Assembly: GCA_946481735.1 (NCBI GenBank)
Contig: CAMLOU010000011.1
Span: 1 to 46,674 of the forward strand
Direction: 5' to 3'
Length of the DNA stretch: 46,674 nucleotides
Source: an uncultured Cellvibrio sp.
GTDB taxonomy: Bacteria; Pseudomonadota; Gammaproteobacteria; Pseudomonadales; Cellvibrionaceae
Shown here piece by piece: positions 40,127 through 46,674 of the stretch. The translations under genes and the position numbers were made by a program. Every line of letters begins with the position of its first letter. Position 1 is the first letter of the stretch. The notes below the pieces were generated by a model that had not been told where the DNA came from, did not search any database, and saw only the letters and a list, made by a program, of their open reading frames with translations.

Positions 40127-40663
40127 ATGAAAGGTCAGGACATAGTGCTGTTGCTCAAGCTATTGAGCCTGGAAAAATCAGCAGATGCAGGAGCAGATAC
40201 CCAATACAGTATGCGCCAACTAGAGGCTACGACAGGAATTAGCAAATCGGAATTAAGTGCGGCTCTTAATCGTTGCATTCACGCCGGGCTAGCTGCGCGC
40301 GATCATCAAACGGGATTACCCAGAGTAAATCGCAAAGCATTGTTGGGCTTTTTGCTTCATGGCATTAGATATGTATTTCCAGTAAAACCCGCCGAATTAG
40401 TGCGCGGTATGCCGACTGCTTTTGCTGCGCCCGCGATGGCGGGAAGACTAATGTCTGCGGGTGAGATGATCACCGTTTGGCCGGATGCTACAGGACGGCA
40501 TAAAGGCCAAGCCATCGCGCCCCTCTTCAAGTCTGTTCCGCTAGCGGCAAAAGCTGATGCCAAGCTTTATGAACTACTTGCTTTAGTTGATGCCATTCGT
40601 ATCGGTAACGCTCGAGAAGTGCATCTTGCAACACAACTGCTCGAAAAGGAATTTACTCTGTGA
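40127..40663 (+). CDS. Winged-helix protein paired with a nucleotidyltransferase
   Basis: 178 aa, not recognised by name. The N-terminal 60 residues form an HTH/winged-helix fold (YSMRQLEATTGISKSELSAALNRCIHAGLAARD). The rest is a domain with FLLHGIRYVFPVKPAELVRG, a motif I associate with small HTH proteins encoded next to AbiEii-type nucleotidyltransferases. The start at 40127 is favoured by AGGTGA 8 nt upstream; ATG at 40109 is in frame and possible. It overlaps the next gene by four bases (GTGA), so the two are co-translated. It may be an antitoxin or regulator of its partner, by inference. Confidence 0.72.
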   Translation: MKGQDIVLLLKLLSLEKSADAGADTQYSMRQLEATTGISKSELSAALNRCIHAGLAARDHQTGLPRVNRKALLGFLLHGIRYVFPVKPAELVRGMPTAFAAPAMAGRLMSAGEMITVWPDATGRHKGQAIAPLFKSVPLAAKADAKLYELLALVDAIRIGNAREVHLATQLLEKEFTL

Positions 40664-41358
40664 GTACCAACAATGCGCATCGCGACATGATACTGATGGT
40701 TGCGAAGGCGTTAGGCAATGAACTGTTACCACAAGTCGCCTTTGTGGGTGGGTGTACCACGGGATTATTCATTACCGATGAGATGAGTAAAGAGTCGGTG
40801 CGATATACGGATGATGTTGATCTTATTATCCATGTGTTGGGCTACACCGGTTGGCATGCATTCAGTGAACAACTGATTACCCGGGGCTTTCGTATATCAA
40901 TGGATGACGAGGTGAATTGCCGTTTTCGGCTCGGTGATTTGCAAGTCGATTTTATGCCGGATGAGGCCAATGCGCTGGGCTTTACTAATCGTTGGTATAA
41001 AGCGGCATTACAAACAGCGCAGCCGTTTTCAATGAGTGAAAAGATCACGATCAGATTGGTGAAATCAGTTTATTTTCTGGCGACCAAATTCGAAGCGTTT
41101 AAAGGTCGCGGGAAGAGTGATTGGCTTGGTAGCCGGGATATTGAGGATATTCTTAACCTGGTTGATGGCCGCGTTGAGCTGTTTGAAGAAATACGCAATG
41201 CAGCAGCGGATGTGAAGAGTTATTTGGCATTTGAATTTAGAACGTTACTCGATTCACCAGATATCGCATACGCTGTGCAATCCTTGGCGGCCGGTGACAC
41301 CGGCCGTGAGCATCTGGTATTTGATCGTATAAAGCGTATTGCTGAACTCACGACGTAA
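40660..41358 (+). CDS. AbiEii-like nucleotidyltransferase
   Basis: 232 aa, polymerase-beta-type nucleotidyltransferase fold. The glycine pair (Gly30-31, VGGCTTGLF) and the metal-binding pair Asp52/Asp54 in YTDDVDLI match the GG...DxD pattern. A third acidic strand is in LGDLQVDFMPDE, and the conserved C-terminal segment FLATKFEAFKGRGKSDWLGSRDIEDI is present. The start is GTG at 40660, overlapping the HTH gene. Members of this superfamily act as toxins of two-gene systems or in phage defence by modifying tRNA or proteins; whether this pair does so is untested. Confidence 0.78.
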   Translation: MSTNNAHRDMILMVAKALGNELLPQVAFVGGCTTGLFITDEMSKESVRYTDDVDLIIHVLGYTGWHAFSEQLITRGFRISMDDEVNCRFRLGDLQVDFMPDEANALGFTNRWYKAALQTAQPFSMSEKITIRLVKSVYFLATKFEAFKGRGKSDWLGSRDIEDILNLVDGRVELFEEIRNAAADVKSYLAFEFRTLLDSPDIAYAVQSLAAGDTGREHLVFDRIKRIAELTT

Positions 41359-41411
41359 AAATTGGGATGGTGTGCCACTCAAATAAATCTGGAGCGAAAA
41401 ACTCAACCGTC

Positions 41412-41885
41412 ATGCCAAGAATACGAAGACGCGAAAACAATACATTAATATCCAGATTGGCCTACTTTGTCCAAGCCGTTCTGATAGCCGCTGTCACCGG
41501 CTGCATCGCCCAAACCCAAATCAACTTGGCGGCACTGATTAACCTCGGTGCAGAAATCCCACCGGCGTTACGCCTGGATGTCACCATTCAGGATCTGCTG
41601 GGTTTTGGTCCGGTGTATGTCGCCATGGTGTTTACCGCGTTTATTCCCGCGTTGTTGTTCGCACATTTTCTTACCCGACATTGGCCTCGCCTTCGCTATC
41701 TGATTTTTATTTCCGCTGGTGCTTTATCGTTATTAATAACCTTCAAATTGGTCGATGCTTTTGCGCCTATGCCGACCTTGATCGCTGCGACGCGAGGTAT
41801 TGTCGGTACTTTATTGATGATGAGCGGTGGTGCATTGGGTGGTTGGTTTTTTGCGCGAGGATATCGCCGGGGTGACGTATGTTGA
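41412..41885 (+). CDS. Hypothetical inner-membrane protein
   Basis: Not recognised. 157 aa with four predicted membrane segments: VQAVLIAAVTGCIAQ, VYVAMVFTAFIPALLFAHFL, LIFISAGALSLLITFKLV and IVGTLLMMSGGALGGWFFA, after a basic start (MPRIRRREN). The start at 41412 avoids a 15-residue unlikely extension; the ribosome site is weak. It overlaps the sugar dehydrogenase gene by 7 bp, so the two are likely translated together. Confidence 0.7.
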   Translation: MPRIRRRENNTLISRLAYFVQAVLIAAVTGCIAQTQINLAALINLGAEIPPALRLDVTIQDLLGFGPVYVAMVFTAFIPALLFAHFLTRHWPRLRYLIFISAGALSLLITFKLVDAFAPMPTLIAATRGIVGTLLMMSGGALGGWFFARGYRRGDVC

Positions 41886-42979
41886 GTTTGCTTCGTGCAG
41901 TGGTTGCCAGCCTGATTTTTGTGGCCAGTTTAACGGTGCATAGCCAGCAAAATTTTCGTATCGACACCCTTGCCGAGGGGTTGGAATTTCCCTGGTCCCT
42001 GGCTTTTTTACCGGATGGTCGGTTACTCATCAGCGAGCGACCCGGGCGTTTGCGGTTACTGGATCTGGAGGGCAAGCTGCATGCCGTGAGTGGCGTACCT
42101 GAGGTTTTTGCACAAGGTCAATCCGGCTTGTTCGATGTATTACTCGCCCCGGATTTTGCCAGCAGTGGGCAGGTTTATCTCAGCTACACCTGCGGTACTC
42201 ACAATGCGAATACCTTGTGTTTAGCGCGCGCGGAGTTGAATAACAACAATTTGCACAACACGCAGCAGATCTTTGCTGCAAAACCTATGCGCAAGGGCGC
42301 CGCCCATTACGGCGGGCGTATGGCTTTCTTGCCGGATAACACGCTGGTTTTGACCTTGGGTGATGGTTTTGATTATCGCGAAGAAGCCCAGAATCCACGC
42401 AATCATCTGGGCAAGATTCTGCGCTTGAATGCCGATGGCAGCGCGCCCGCGGATAATCCTTTCATTGATCAAACCGATGCCGCACCGGAATTATTCAGCC
42501 TGGGTCATCGCAACGTGCAAGGGCTGGTTTACGACCATCAACACCATCGTATTCTCGCGAATGAACACGGCCCCAAAGGTGGCGATGAAATCAATTGGAT
42601 TCGCGCTGGCCGCAATTACGGCTGGCCCTTGGTCAGCCACGGCATTGATTACACCGGCGCGCGGGTTACACCGTTTACTGACCTCTCGGGTTTCGAAGCT
42701 CCCTTACTTTACTGGACGCCGTCCATCGCGCCTGCGGATATGACCTTGTATCAAGGAACCTTATTCCCCGAGTGGCAGGGGGATTTGCTGGTCGCCGCGC
42801 TTGCTGCCAAAGCGGTTTACCGCGTTCGCCTTACGGACAAAGGCGCTGAACAAGTTGATATTTTATTTGCCGATATGAACGAACGTATTCGCGCTGTGCG
42901 TACCGGTCCGGATGGAGCAATTTATTTACTAACGGATAGCCGGGAAGGGCGGTTGCTTAAGGTGACGCCCCGGCCGTGA
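41879..42979 (+). CDS. PQQ-dependent sugar dehydrogenase, soluble aldose type
   Basis: Periplasmic six-bladed beta-propeller enzyme, 366 aa, with a signal peptide (about 1-22, MLSLLRAVVASLIFVASLTVHSQ). LEFPWSLAFLPDGRLLISERPGRL, LGHRNVQGLVYD and NEHGPKGGDEINWI are hallmarks of the YliI/Asd group that oxidises aldoses with PQQ. The electron acceptor is unknown. No PQQ synthesis genes are seen in the window. Confidence 0.9.
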   Translation: MLSLLRAVVASLIFVASLTVHSQQNFRIDTLAEGLEFPWSLAFLPDGRLLISERPGRLRLLDLEGKLHAVSGVPEVFAQGQSGLFDVLLAPDFASSGQVYLSYTCGTHNANTLCLARAELNNNNLHNTQQIFAAKPMRKGAAHYGGRMAFLPDNTLVLTLGDGFDYREEAQNPRNHLGKILRLNADGSAPADNPFIDQTDAAPELFSLGHRNVQGLVYDHQHHRILANEHGPKGGDEINWIRAGRNYGWPLVSHGIDYTGARVTPFTDLSGFEAPLLYWTPSIAPADMTLYQGTLFPEWQGDLLVAALAAKAVYRVRLTDKGAEQVDILFADMNERIRAVRTGPDGAIYLLTDSREGRLLKVTPRP

Positions 42980-43156
42980 TTGTTTGGCTCGACGTGAAAA
43001 AATTCGAGCCTAACCCCTTGTTCCGCATCAGAAATCAACCCGGTTGATAACGGCAGTTCGTTTAACGGTGCCTCTGCCGTCTTTTCAAAACGCTGTCCGC
43101 GAAACTCCTCCTTTCCTGATACTTCCTCAACAAACCTGACTAAACTGCTTGCCAGC

Positions 43157-43197
43157 TGTGTATATCTGTATATACTGTGCATATCGTATATATACAG
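43157..43197. promoter_or_regulatory. Operator-like repeat upstream of the GntR gene
   Basis: CTGTATATAC (43166-43175) faces GTATATATACAG (43186-43197), with another TGTATAT just upstream (43158-43164). YtrA-type regulators usually repress their own operon from such a site; this one lies 12-40 bp before the gene. Confidence 0.6.
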
Positions 43198-43208
43198 ATG
43201 GGGTTTGC

Positions 43209-43589
43209 GTGACCGAAGCATTATTTCTTTCGCAGAATGATAGTCGGCCCATGTATCTGCAGATCATGGAGCAAATAAAGCAAAAGGTTCGCGCGGGCGA
43301 TTGGCCGGCAGGGCATCCCTTGCCTTCCATTCGGGAATTGAGTGTTGTCACCAAGGTGAGTGTTATTACGGTCAAACGTGCATATACCGAACTGGAACAG
43401 GAAGGGGTGATCGTGACCCAGGCCGGGCGCGGATCCTTTGTGGCAGACAGCGCTGATTTAACCACGGAATTAACGAAAGCCGAACTGGAAAAGACCTTGG
43501 ACAATTTTATTAGCTGCATGAAGCGATTGGGTTTGAGCGATACGGAGATCCTGGCGCAGGTTAAAAAAGCATTGGGCAAAGTTCGCTAG
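43209..43589 (+). CDS. GntR-family regulator, YtrA subfamily
   Basis: 126 aa: an N-terminal winged helix (PMYLQIMEQIKQKVRAGDWPAGHPLPSIRELS and VSVITVKRAYTELEQEGVI) and only a short helical dimerisation tail of about 50 residues. This is the hallmark of the YtrA subfamily, which controls adjacent ABC transporter genes. The start is GTG at 43209; the longer frame runs through the operator. The ABC gene follows after 35 bp. Confidence 0.9.
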   Translation: MTEALFLSQNDSRPMYLQIMEQIKQKVRAGDWPAGHPLPSIRELSVVTKVSVITVKRAYTELEQEGVIVTQAGRGSFVADSADLTTELTKAELEKTLDNFISCMKRLGLSDTEILAQVKKALGKVR

Positions 43590-43624
43590 CACAACATGTT
43601 TAATGGAATTATTGGGATAGGGTT

Positions 43625-44506
43625 ATGCAAAACGCTATTGAATTTAATCAGGTCTGCAAGCGTTATCCGGAGTTTTATCTGGATAATCTCAACCTGAACT
43701 TGCCGGTGGGGCAGGTGATGGGATTGGTCGGTGTGAATGGCGCCGGTAAGTCCACGATGCTTCGTTTGGTGCTGGGCTTGATCCAACCGGACGCAGGCAA
43801 CGTCAGCGTGCTGGGATACCGTCTGCCGGAGCACCAGGTTCTGGCAAAGGAAAATATTGGTTACGCCGCCGAAGATATGCGTTTGTACGGCGCGGAAAAT
43901 CTGCGTTGGCACATGCGCTTTATCCAATCGATTTTCCCTTCGTGGGACCCACGTTATGCAGAGCATCTATTAAAAAAATTCGATATGAATGCCGAGCAAA
44001 AAGCCCGCGGCTATTCACATGGCCAGCGCGTTAAAGCGAGTTTAATTCTATTGCTGGCGCGGCGCCCGCGCCTGGTCATTCTGGATGAGCCTACCACCGG
44101 TCTTGATCCGGTCTCGCGTTACGAAGTCCTGTCTGAATTAGCCGAAATCCTACGCGATGAAAATCGCAGCGTATTATTTTCCTCGCACAGCACACAGGAT
44201 GTAGAGCAGCTGTCGGATTCGATCACCTTTTTACATAAGGGAAAAACCCTGGCCTGTCAGGATAAGGAAACCTATATCGAAGGATGGCGCAGAGTCATGT
44301 GCTCGGGCACGCTCAATCGGCCGTTGGATTTACCCGGCGTGGCAGAATTAAAAAGTAACGGTTCGCTCCATGAAATCAAAATCAGAGGTTTTGACGAAGC
44401 CATGCTCGCCAGACTCAGCGCGCAAGGGCTGCAGGTATCACAGGTGGAACGGATGACATTGGAGCAAATTTTTATCGCGAGTGTGAGGGAGATAGCGAAA
44501 CAATGA
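43625..44506 (+). CDS. ABC transporter ATP-binding protein, YtrB-like
   Basis: 293 aa. Walker A GVNGAGKST, a signature region degenerate to YSHGQRVKASLILLLA, Walker B LVILDEPTTGLD and the switch His in LFSSHSTQDVE are present. The C-terminal 80 residues are an accessory domain common in exporters of the antibiotic/bacitracin or lipid type. It overlaps the permease gene by 4 bp. Confidence 0.9.
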   Translation: MQNAIEFNQVCKRYPEFYLDNLNLNLPVGQVMGLVGVNGAGKSTMLRLVLGLIQPDAGNVSVLGYRLPEHQVLAKENIGYAAEDMRLYGAENLRWHMRFIQSIFPSWDPRYAEHLLKKFDMNAEQKARGYSHGQRVKASLILLLARRPRLVILDEPTTGLDPVSRYEVLSELAEILRDENRSVLFSSHSTQDVEQLSDSITFLHKGKTLACQDKETYIEGWRRVMCSGTLNRPLDLPGVAELKSNGSLHEIKIRGFDEAMLARLSAQGLQVSQVERMTLEQIFIASVREIAKQ

Positions 44507-45237
44507 ACCCGGTAATCGACACCGCAAATAACGATCCCGTCAGTATCCGTCCGTCAGCGAATCGCTTCACGTTGAACATGCCGGTTATCAAGCAACTGGT
44601 TTATAAAGATTGGTACCTGAACCGAAAATTACTCGCGATTTATACCGGCGGCGGCATCTTATCGTTGAGCATCCTCAGCCTGGGCGAATGGCAATTCTTT
44701 ATGGGTTCCATCATGTTCATCACCATGTTAGTGGCCTTGGGCAACCACCAGTTATCCGTCACCATGATCAATGAACGAAAAGAACAAACCCTGGCGTTTG
44801 TGATGAGCTTGCCAGTGTCGCCCGCCGATTATGCGATGGCAAAATTTTTATCGAATATGGTGCTCTTCTTTGTGCCCTGGCTGTTGTTGGTCATGGTGAC
44901 AACGGGTGTTATCCTGCTGACACCCTTACCGGATGGGCTCCTGGCTTTTACGCTGCTGGTGTGTGTGTTGATTGCTGTAAATCACTGCATCTGCTGGAGC
45001 GTCACCATGTTTACGGAAACTGAAGCCGCGTTTCTGATGGTGATGATTGGTCTCAATTGCTTGCTAAATCCTGCGTTATATTTTTTAGCCCGCTCACCGA
45101 ATATCGGTATTAGTCAAGGCGAAAATTTTATCTGGACCGATACGGCAACGCTTGTTCTATCCGGCGAAATTCTCGCGATCCTCCTGCTGCTATTCGGCAC
45201 CCTGTATTTCCGATCCCGAAAGAAAGTCTTCTTCTAA
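44503..45237 (+). CDS. ABC transporter permease, ABC-2 type
   Basis: 244 aa membrane protein with about six hydrophobic helices (for example LLAIYTGGGILSLSILSL and MVLFFVPWLLLVMVTTGVILL) after a cytosolic start. It is the transmembrane partner of the preceding ATPase. The cargo is unknown; YtrA-controlled exporters often respond to cell-envelope stress. Confidence 0.82.
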   Translation: MNPVIDTANNDPVSIRPSANRFTLNMPVIKQLVYKDWYLNRKLLAIYTGGGILSLSILSLGEWQFFMGSIMFITMLVALGNHQLSVTMINERKEQTLAFVMSLPVSPADYAMAKFLSNMVLFFVPWLLLVMVTTGVILLTPLPDGLLAFTLLVCVLIAVNHCICWSVTMFTETEAAFLMVMIGLNCLLNPALYFLARSPNIGISQGENFIWTDTATLVLSGEILAILLLLFGTLYFRSRKKVFF

Positions 45238-45248
45238 CAAGCGCTTCA

Positions 45249-45264
45249 CCCTGATTCGTCAGGG
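45249..45264 (+). other. UUCG-tetraloop hairpin
   Basis: CCCTGA-TTCG-TCAGGG in the 57-bp gap between the ABC permease and the acyltransferase. It is very stable but lacks a T-run, so it may be an RNA processing or attenuation element. Confidence 0.5.
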
Positions 45265-45294
45265 ATTCCCTAATCGTCTCAAGAGGTGGTCATC

Positions 45295-46506
45295 ATGAAT
45301 TCCACAGAGTCTTCGCACGTCTATGAAAAGCTACAGACCGAAAGAACCCGTCTGCATTATCTTGATAATCTGCGCGCACTGGCGATGATCGGCGGTGTCT
45401 TTTTTCACGCCGCGCTTGCCTACAGCCCGATGTTGCATCACCTTTGGTTGACGGCAGATAGTCAACAATCTGACGTCGTCGATATAGTGAGTTGGTTTTC
45501 ACATTTGTTCAGGATGCCGGTTTTTTTTGTGATAGCCGGATTTTTTGTCGCCTACCTAGTGGGAAAACGCGGTATGGGCGGCATGTTGGCCAATCGCGCC
45601 AAACGAATCCTGTTGCCGTTTATTATTTTCTTGCCGTTGTGTTTGTGGGCGATTGTGGCACCAATGATGTCGGCGGTTGCGACGGTGGAAAATAAATCGC
45701 CCATGTTGCTGATGATTAGCCAAGCCATCGCAACACCCGGCTCGCAGCCGCCACCGTTTTCCACGATGCATCTATGGTTCTTATACAACCTGATGTTTTT
45801 TTGCATCCTGACCTGGGCGTTGAGCTACCTGCACTGGACACGATTATTTAACCGGTTTAATGATATCAAGCCGTTGCGCTTTATCTTGCTATTTCCGCTG
45901 TTGCTGTTGCCGGCACTTATGTCTGTTTCATCGCCTTTTCCTGCGCCGGATCAGTTGTTGCCGCAATTATGGTCGTTCGGTTTCTTCGGGGTGTTCTTTG
46001 CCCTTGGCTATTGGATATTTCGTGCTGAGCAATTCATTGAAAAATTTCAGCCCTATGGTTGGACGTTGTTCGTGGCGGGTATCCTGGCCTATGCGCTTTA
46101 TCATTATGTTATTCCCAAGCAAATCAGCTTTCCGCCCGTGCCCAACGAGTTCCCATTAAACCTGCTATTGAAAACCTGTGAAGCCTATATTTCGGTCTGG
46201 ATGACGCTGGTCTGCCTGGTGCTCGGCAAACGTTATTTAAATGCCCACAATGCGGTCATGCGTTTTTTCTCGGACAGTTCTTACTGGATCTACATTATCC
46301 ATTTGCCCCTGTTATTTGCGGTGCAGTATCAGTTAATGGATCAGGACTGGAGCTTGCTGGCGAAATACACGGCGTCAGTTGGCATCACATTGGCAATTGG
46401 AGCCGTGAGTTATATCGCGTTGGTCCGCTGGACGCCGATCGGGTGGATGTTGAACGGACGAAAGAAAGCCACTCCTAAAACCAGTGCCTTACCGGTGGCT
46501 GAATAA
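45295..46506 (+). CDS. Acyltransferase-3 family membrane protein
   Basis: 403 aa with about ten membrane segments. The first helix carries RLHYLDNLRALAMIGGVFFHAAL, the family's catalytic histidine region, and the second RMPVFFVIAGFF. Members O-acylate glycans such as OPG (OpgC), LPS or peptidoglycan-linked sugars. The start at 45295 has a GAGGTGG site. It follows the ABC pair on the same strand and may be co-transcribed, so a link to envelope modification is plausible. Confidence 0.85.
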   Translation: MNSTESSHVYEKLQTERTRLHYLDNLRALAMIGGVFFHAALAYSPMLHHLWLTADSQQSDVVDIVSWFSHLFRMPVFFVIAGFFVAYLVGKRGMGGMLANRAKRILLPFIIFLPLCLWAIVAPMMSAVATVENKSPMLLMISQAIATPGSQPPPFSTMHLWFLYNLMFFCILTWALSYLHWTRLFNRFNDIKPLRFILLFPLLLLPALMSVSSPFPAPDQLLPQLWSFGFFGVFFALGYWIFRAEQFIEKFQPYGWTLFVAGILAYALYHYVIPKQISFPPVPNEFPLNLLLKTCEAYISVWMTLVCLVLGKRYLNAHNAVMRFFSDSSYWIYIIHLPLLFAVQYQLMDQDWSLLAKYTASVGITLAIGAVSYIALVRWTPIGWMLNGRKKATPKTSALPVAE

Positions 46507-46526
46507 ATTCACCAAGGACGACAAAG

Positions 46527-46580
46527 CCCGGCAATGAGTAATTGGGGGTAGGTGTTGCCGGGGATAGATCTAAACCCCGG
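46527..46580. other. Two mutually exclusive hairpins
   Basis: CCCGGCAA (46527-46534) can pair with TTGCCGGG (46555-46562). Part of that right arm, CCGGGG (46558-46563), can instead pair with CCCCGG (46575-46580). Only one can form at a time. It lies between the acyltransferase stop and an open frame running off the window. Confidence 0.4.
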
Positions 46581-46605
46581 CTCTGGCTGCCGTAATCGTC
46601 TACGG

Positions 46606-46674
46606 ATGACTGGATTTCGCATCCGCTACCCCACCGGTAAAGCCGTCTTGTTCACCGGCGACTTCAACACAAAC
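46606..46674 (+). CDS. Possible partial gene at the window edge
   Basis: An open frame from ATG 46606 to the last base, 23 codons, reading MTGFRIRYPTGKAVLFTGDF. No clear ribosome site is present and the frame is too short to judge, so the product is not recognised. Confidence 0.25.
   Translation, partial: MTGFRIRYPTGKAVLFTGDFNTN

Overview
The window is a classic gammaproteobacterial chromosome-origin region, most likely from Cellvibrio or a close relative in Cellvibrionaceae. Three things point there: the gene order, a serine-linker GH9 cellulase lipoprotein, and GH43 genes scattered among housekeeping loci. The genus call is inferred from content and style, not from a database match.

Layout. 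The left arm (1-19.6 kb) is almost entirely on the minus strand. It runs glmS, glmR (DeoR-type), a GH9 cellulase, glmU, a wrecked GH43 gene, the complete ATP synthase operon (transcribed atpI-B-E-F-H-A-G-D-C), parB, parA, rsmG and mnmG. The mnmG-mnmE gap (19650-20259) has an AT-rich stretch followed by seven DnaA-box-like sequences and is the best oriC candidate. Next come mnmE, yidC, yidD, rnpA and rpmH on the minus strand. Transcription then diverges into dnaA, dnaN, recF and gyrB on the plus strand, with two more perfect DnaA boxes between rpmH and dnaA. Two parS-like palindromes lie inside recF, next to the origin and near the parAB genes that would use them.

The right part (31-46.7 kb) is accessory. 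A small basic protein and an orphan ParA ATPase follow gyrB. Then comes a cyanate system: a sigma-54 activator (CynF-like) divergent from a Tat-exported binding protein, permease, ATPase and cyanase. The intergenic region holds three palindromic activator-site candidates and a correctly spaced -24/-12 promoter. After this come a flavodoxin-fold quinone reductase, an intact secreted GH43 enzyme, a winged-helix/nucleotidyltransferase pair resembling a toxin-antitoxin or defence module, a membrane protein overlapping a PQQ-type sugar dehydrogenase, a YtrA-type GntR regulator with its ABC exporter, and an acyltransferase.

The most unusual structure is a pair of snap-back repeats (17534-17684 and 34091-34190). 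Both have a virtually identical 26-bp core and the same nested stem layout, but their 24-bp outer arms share only the five innermost bases while staying self-complementary within each copy. REP-like palindromes around glmR, one of which supplies the gene's last codons, and the GH43 relic show that the glm segment has been remodelled.
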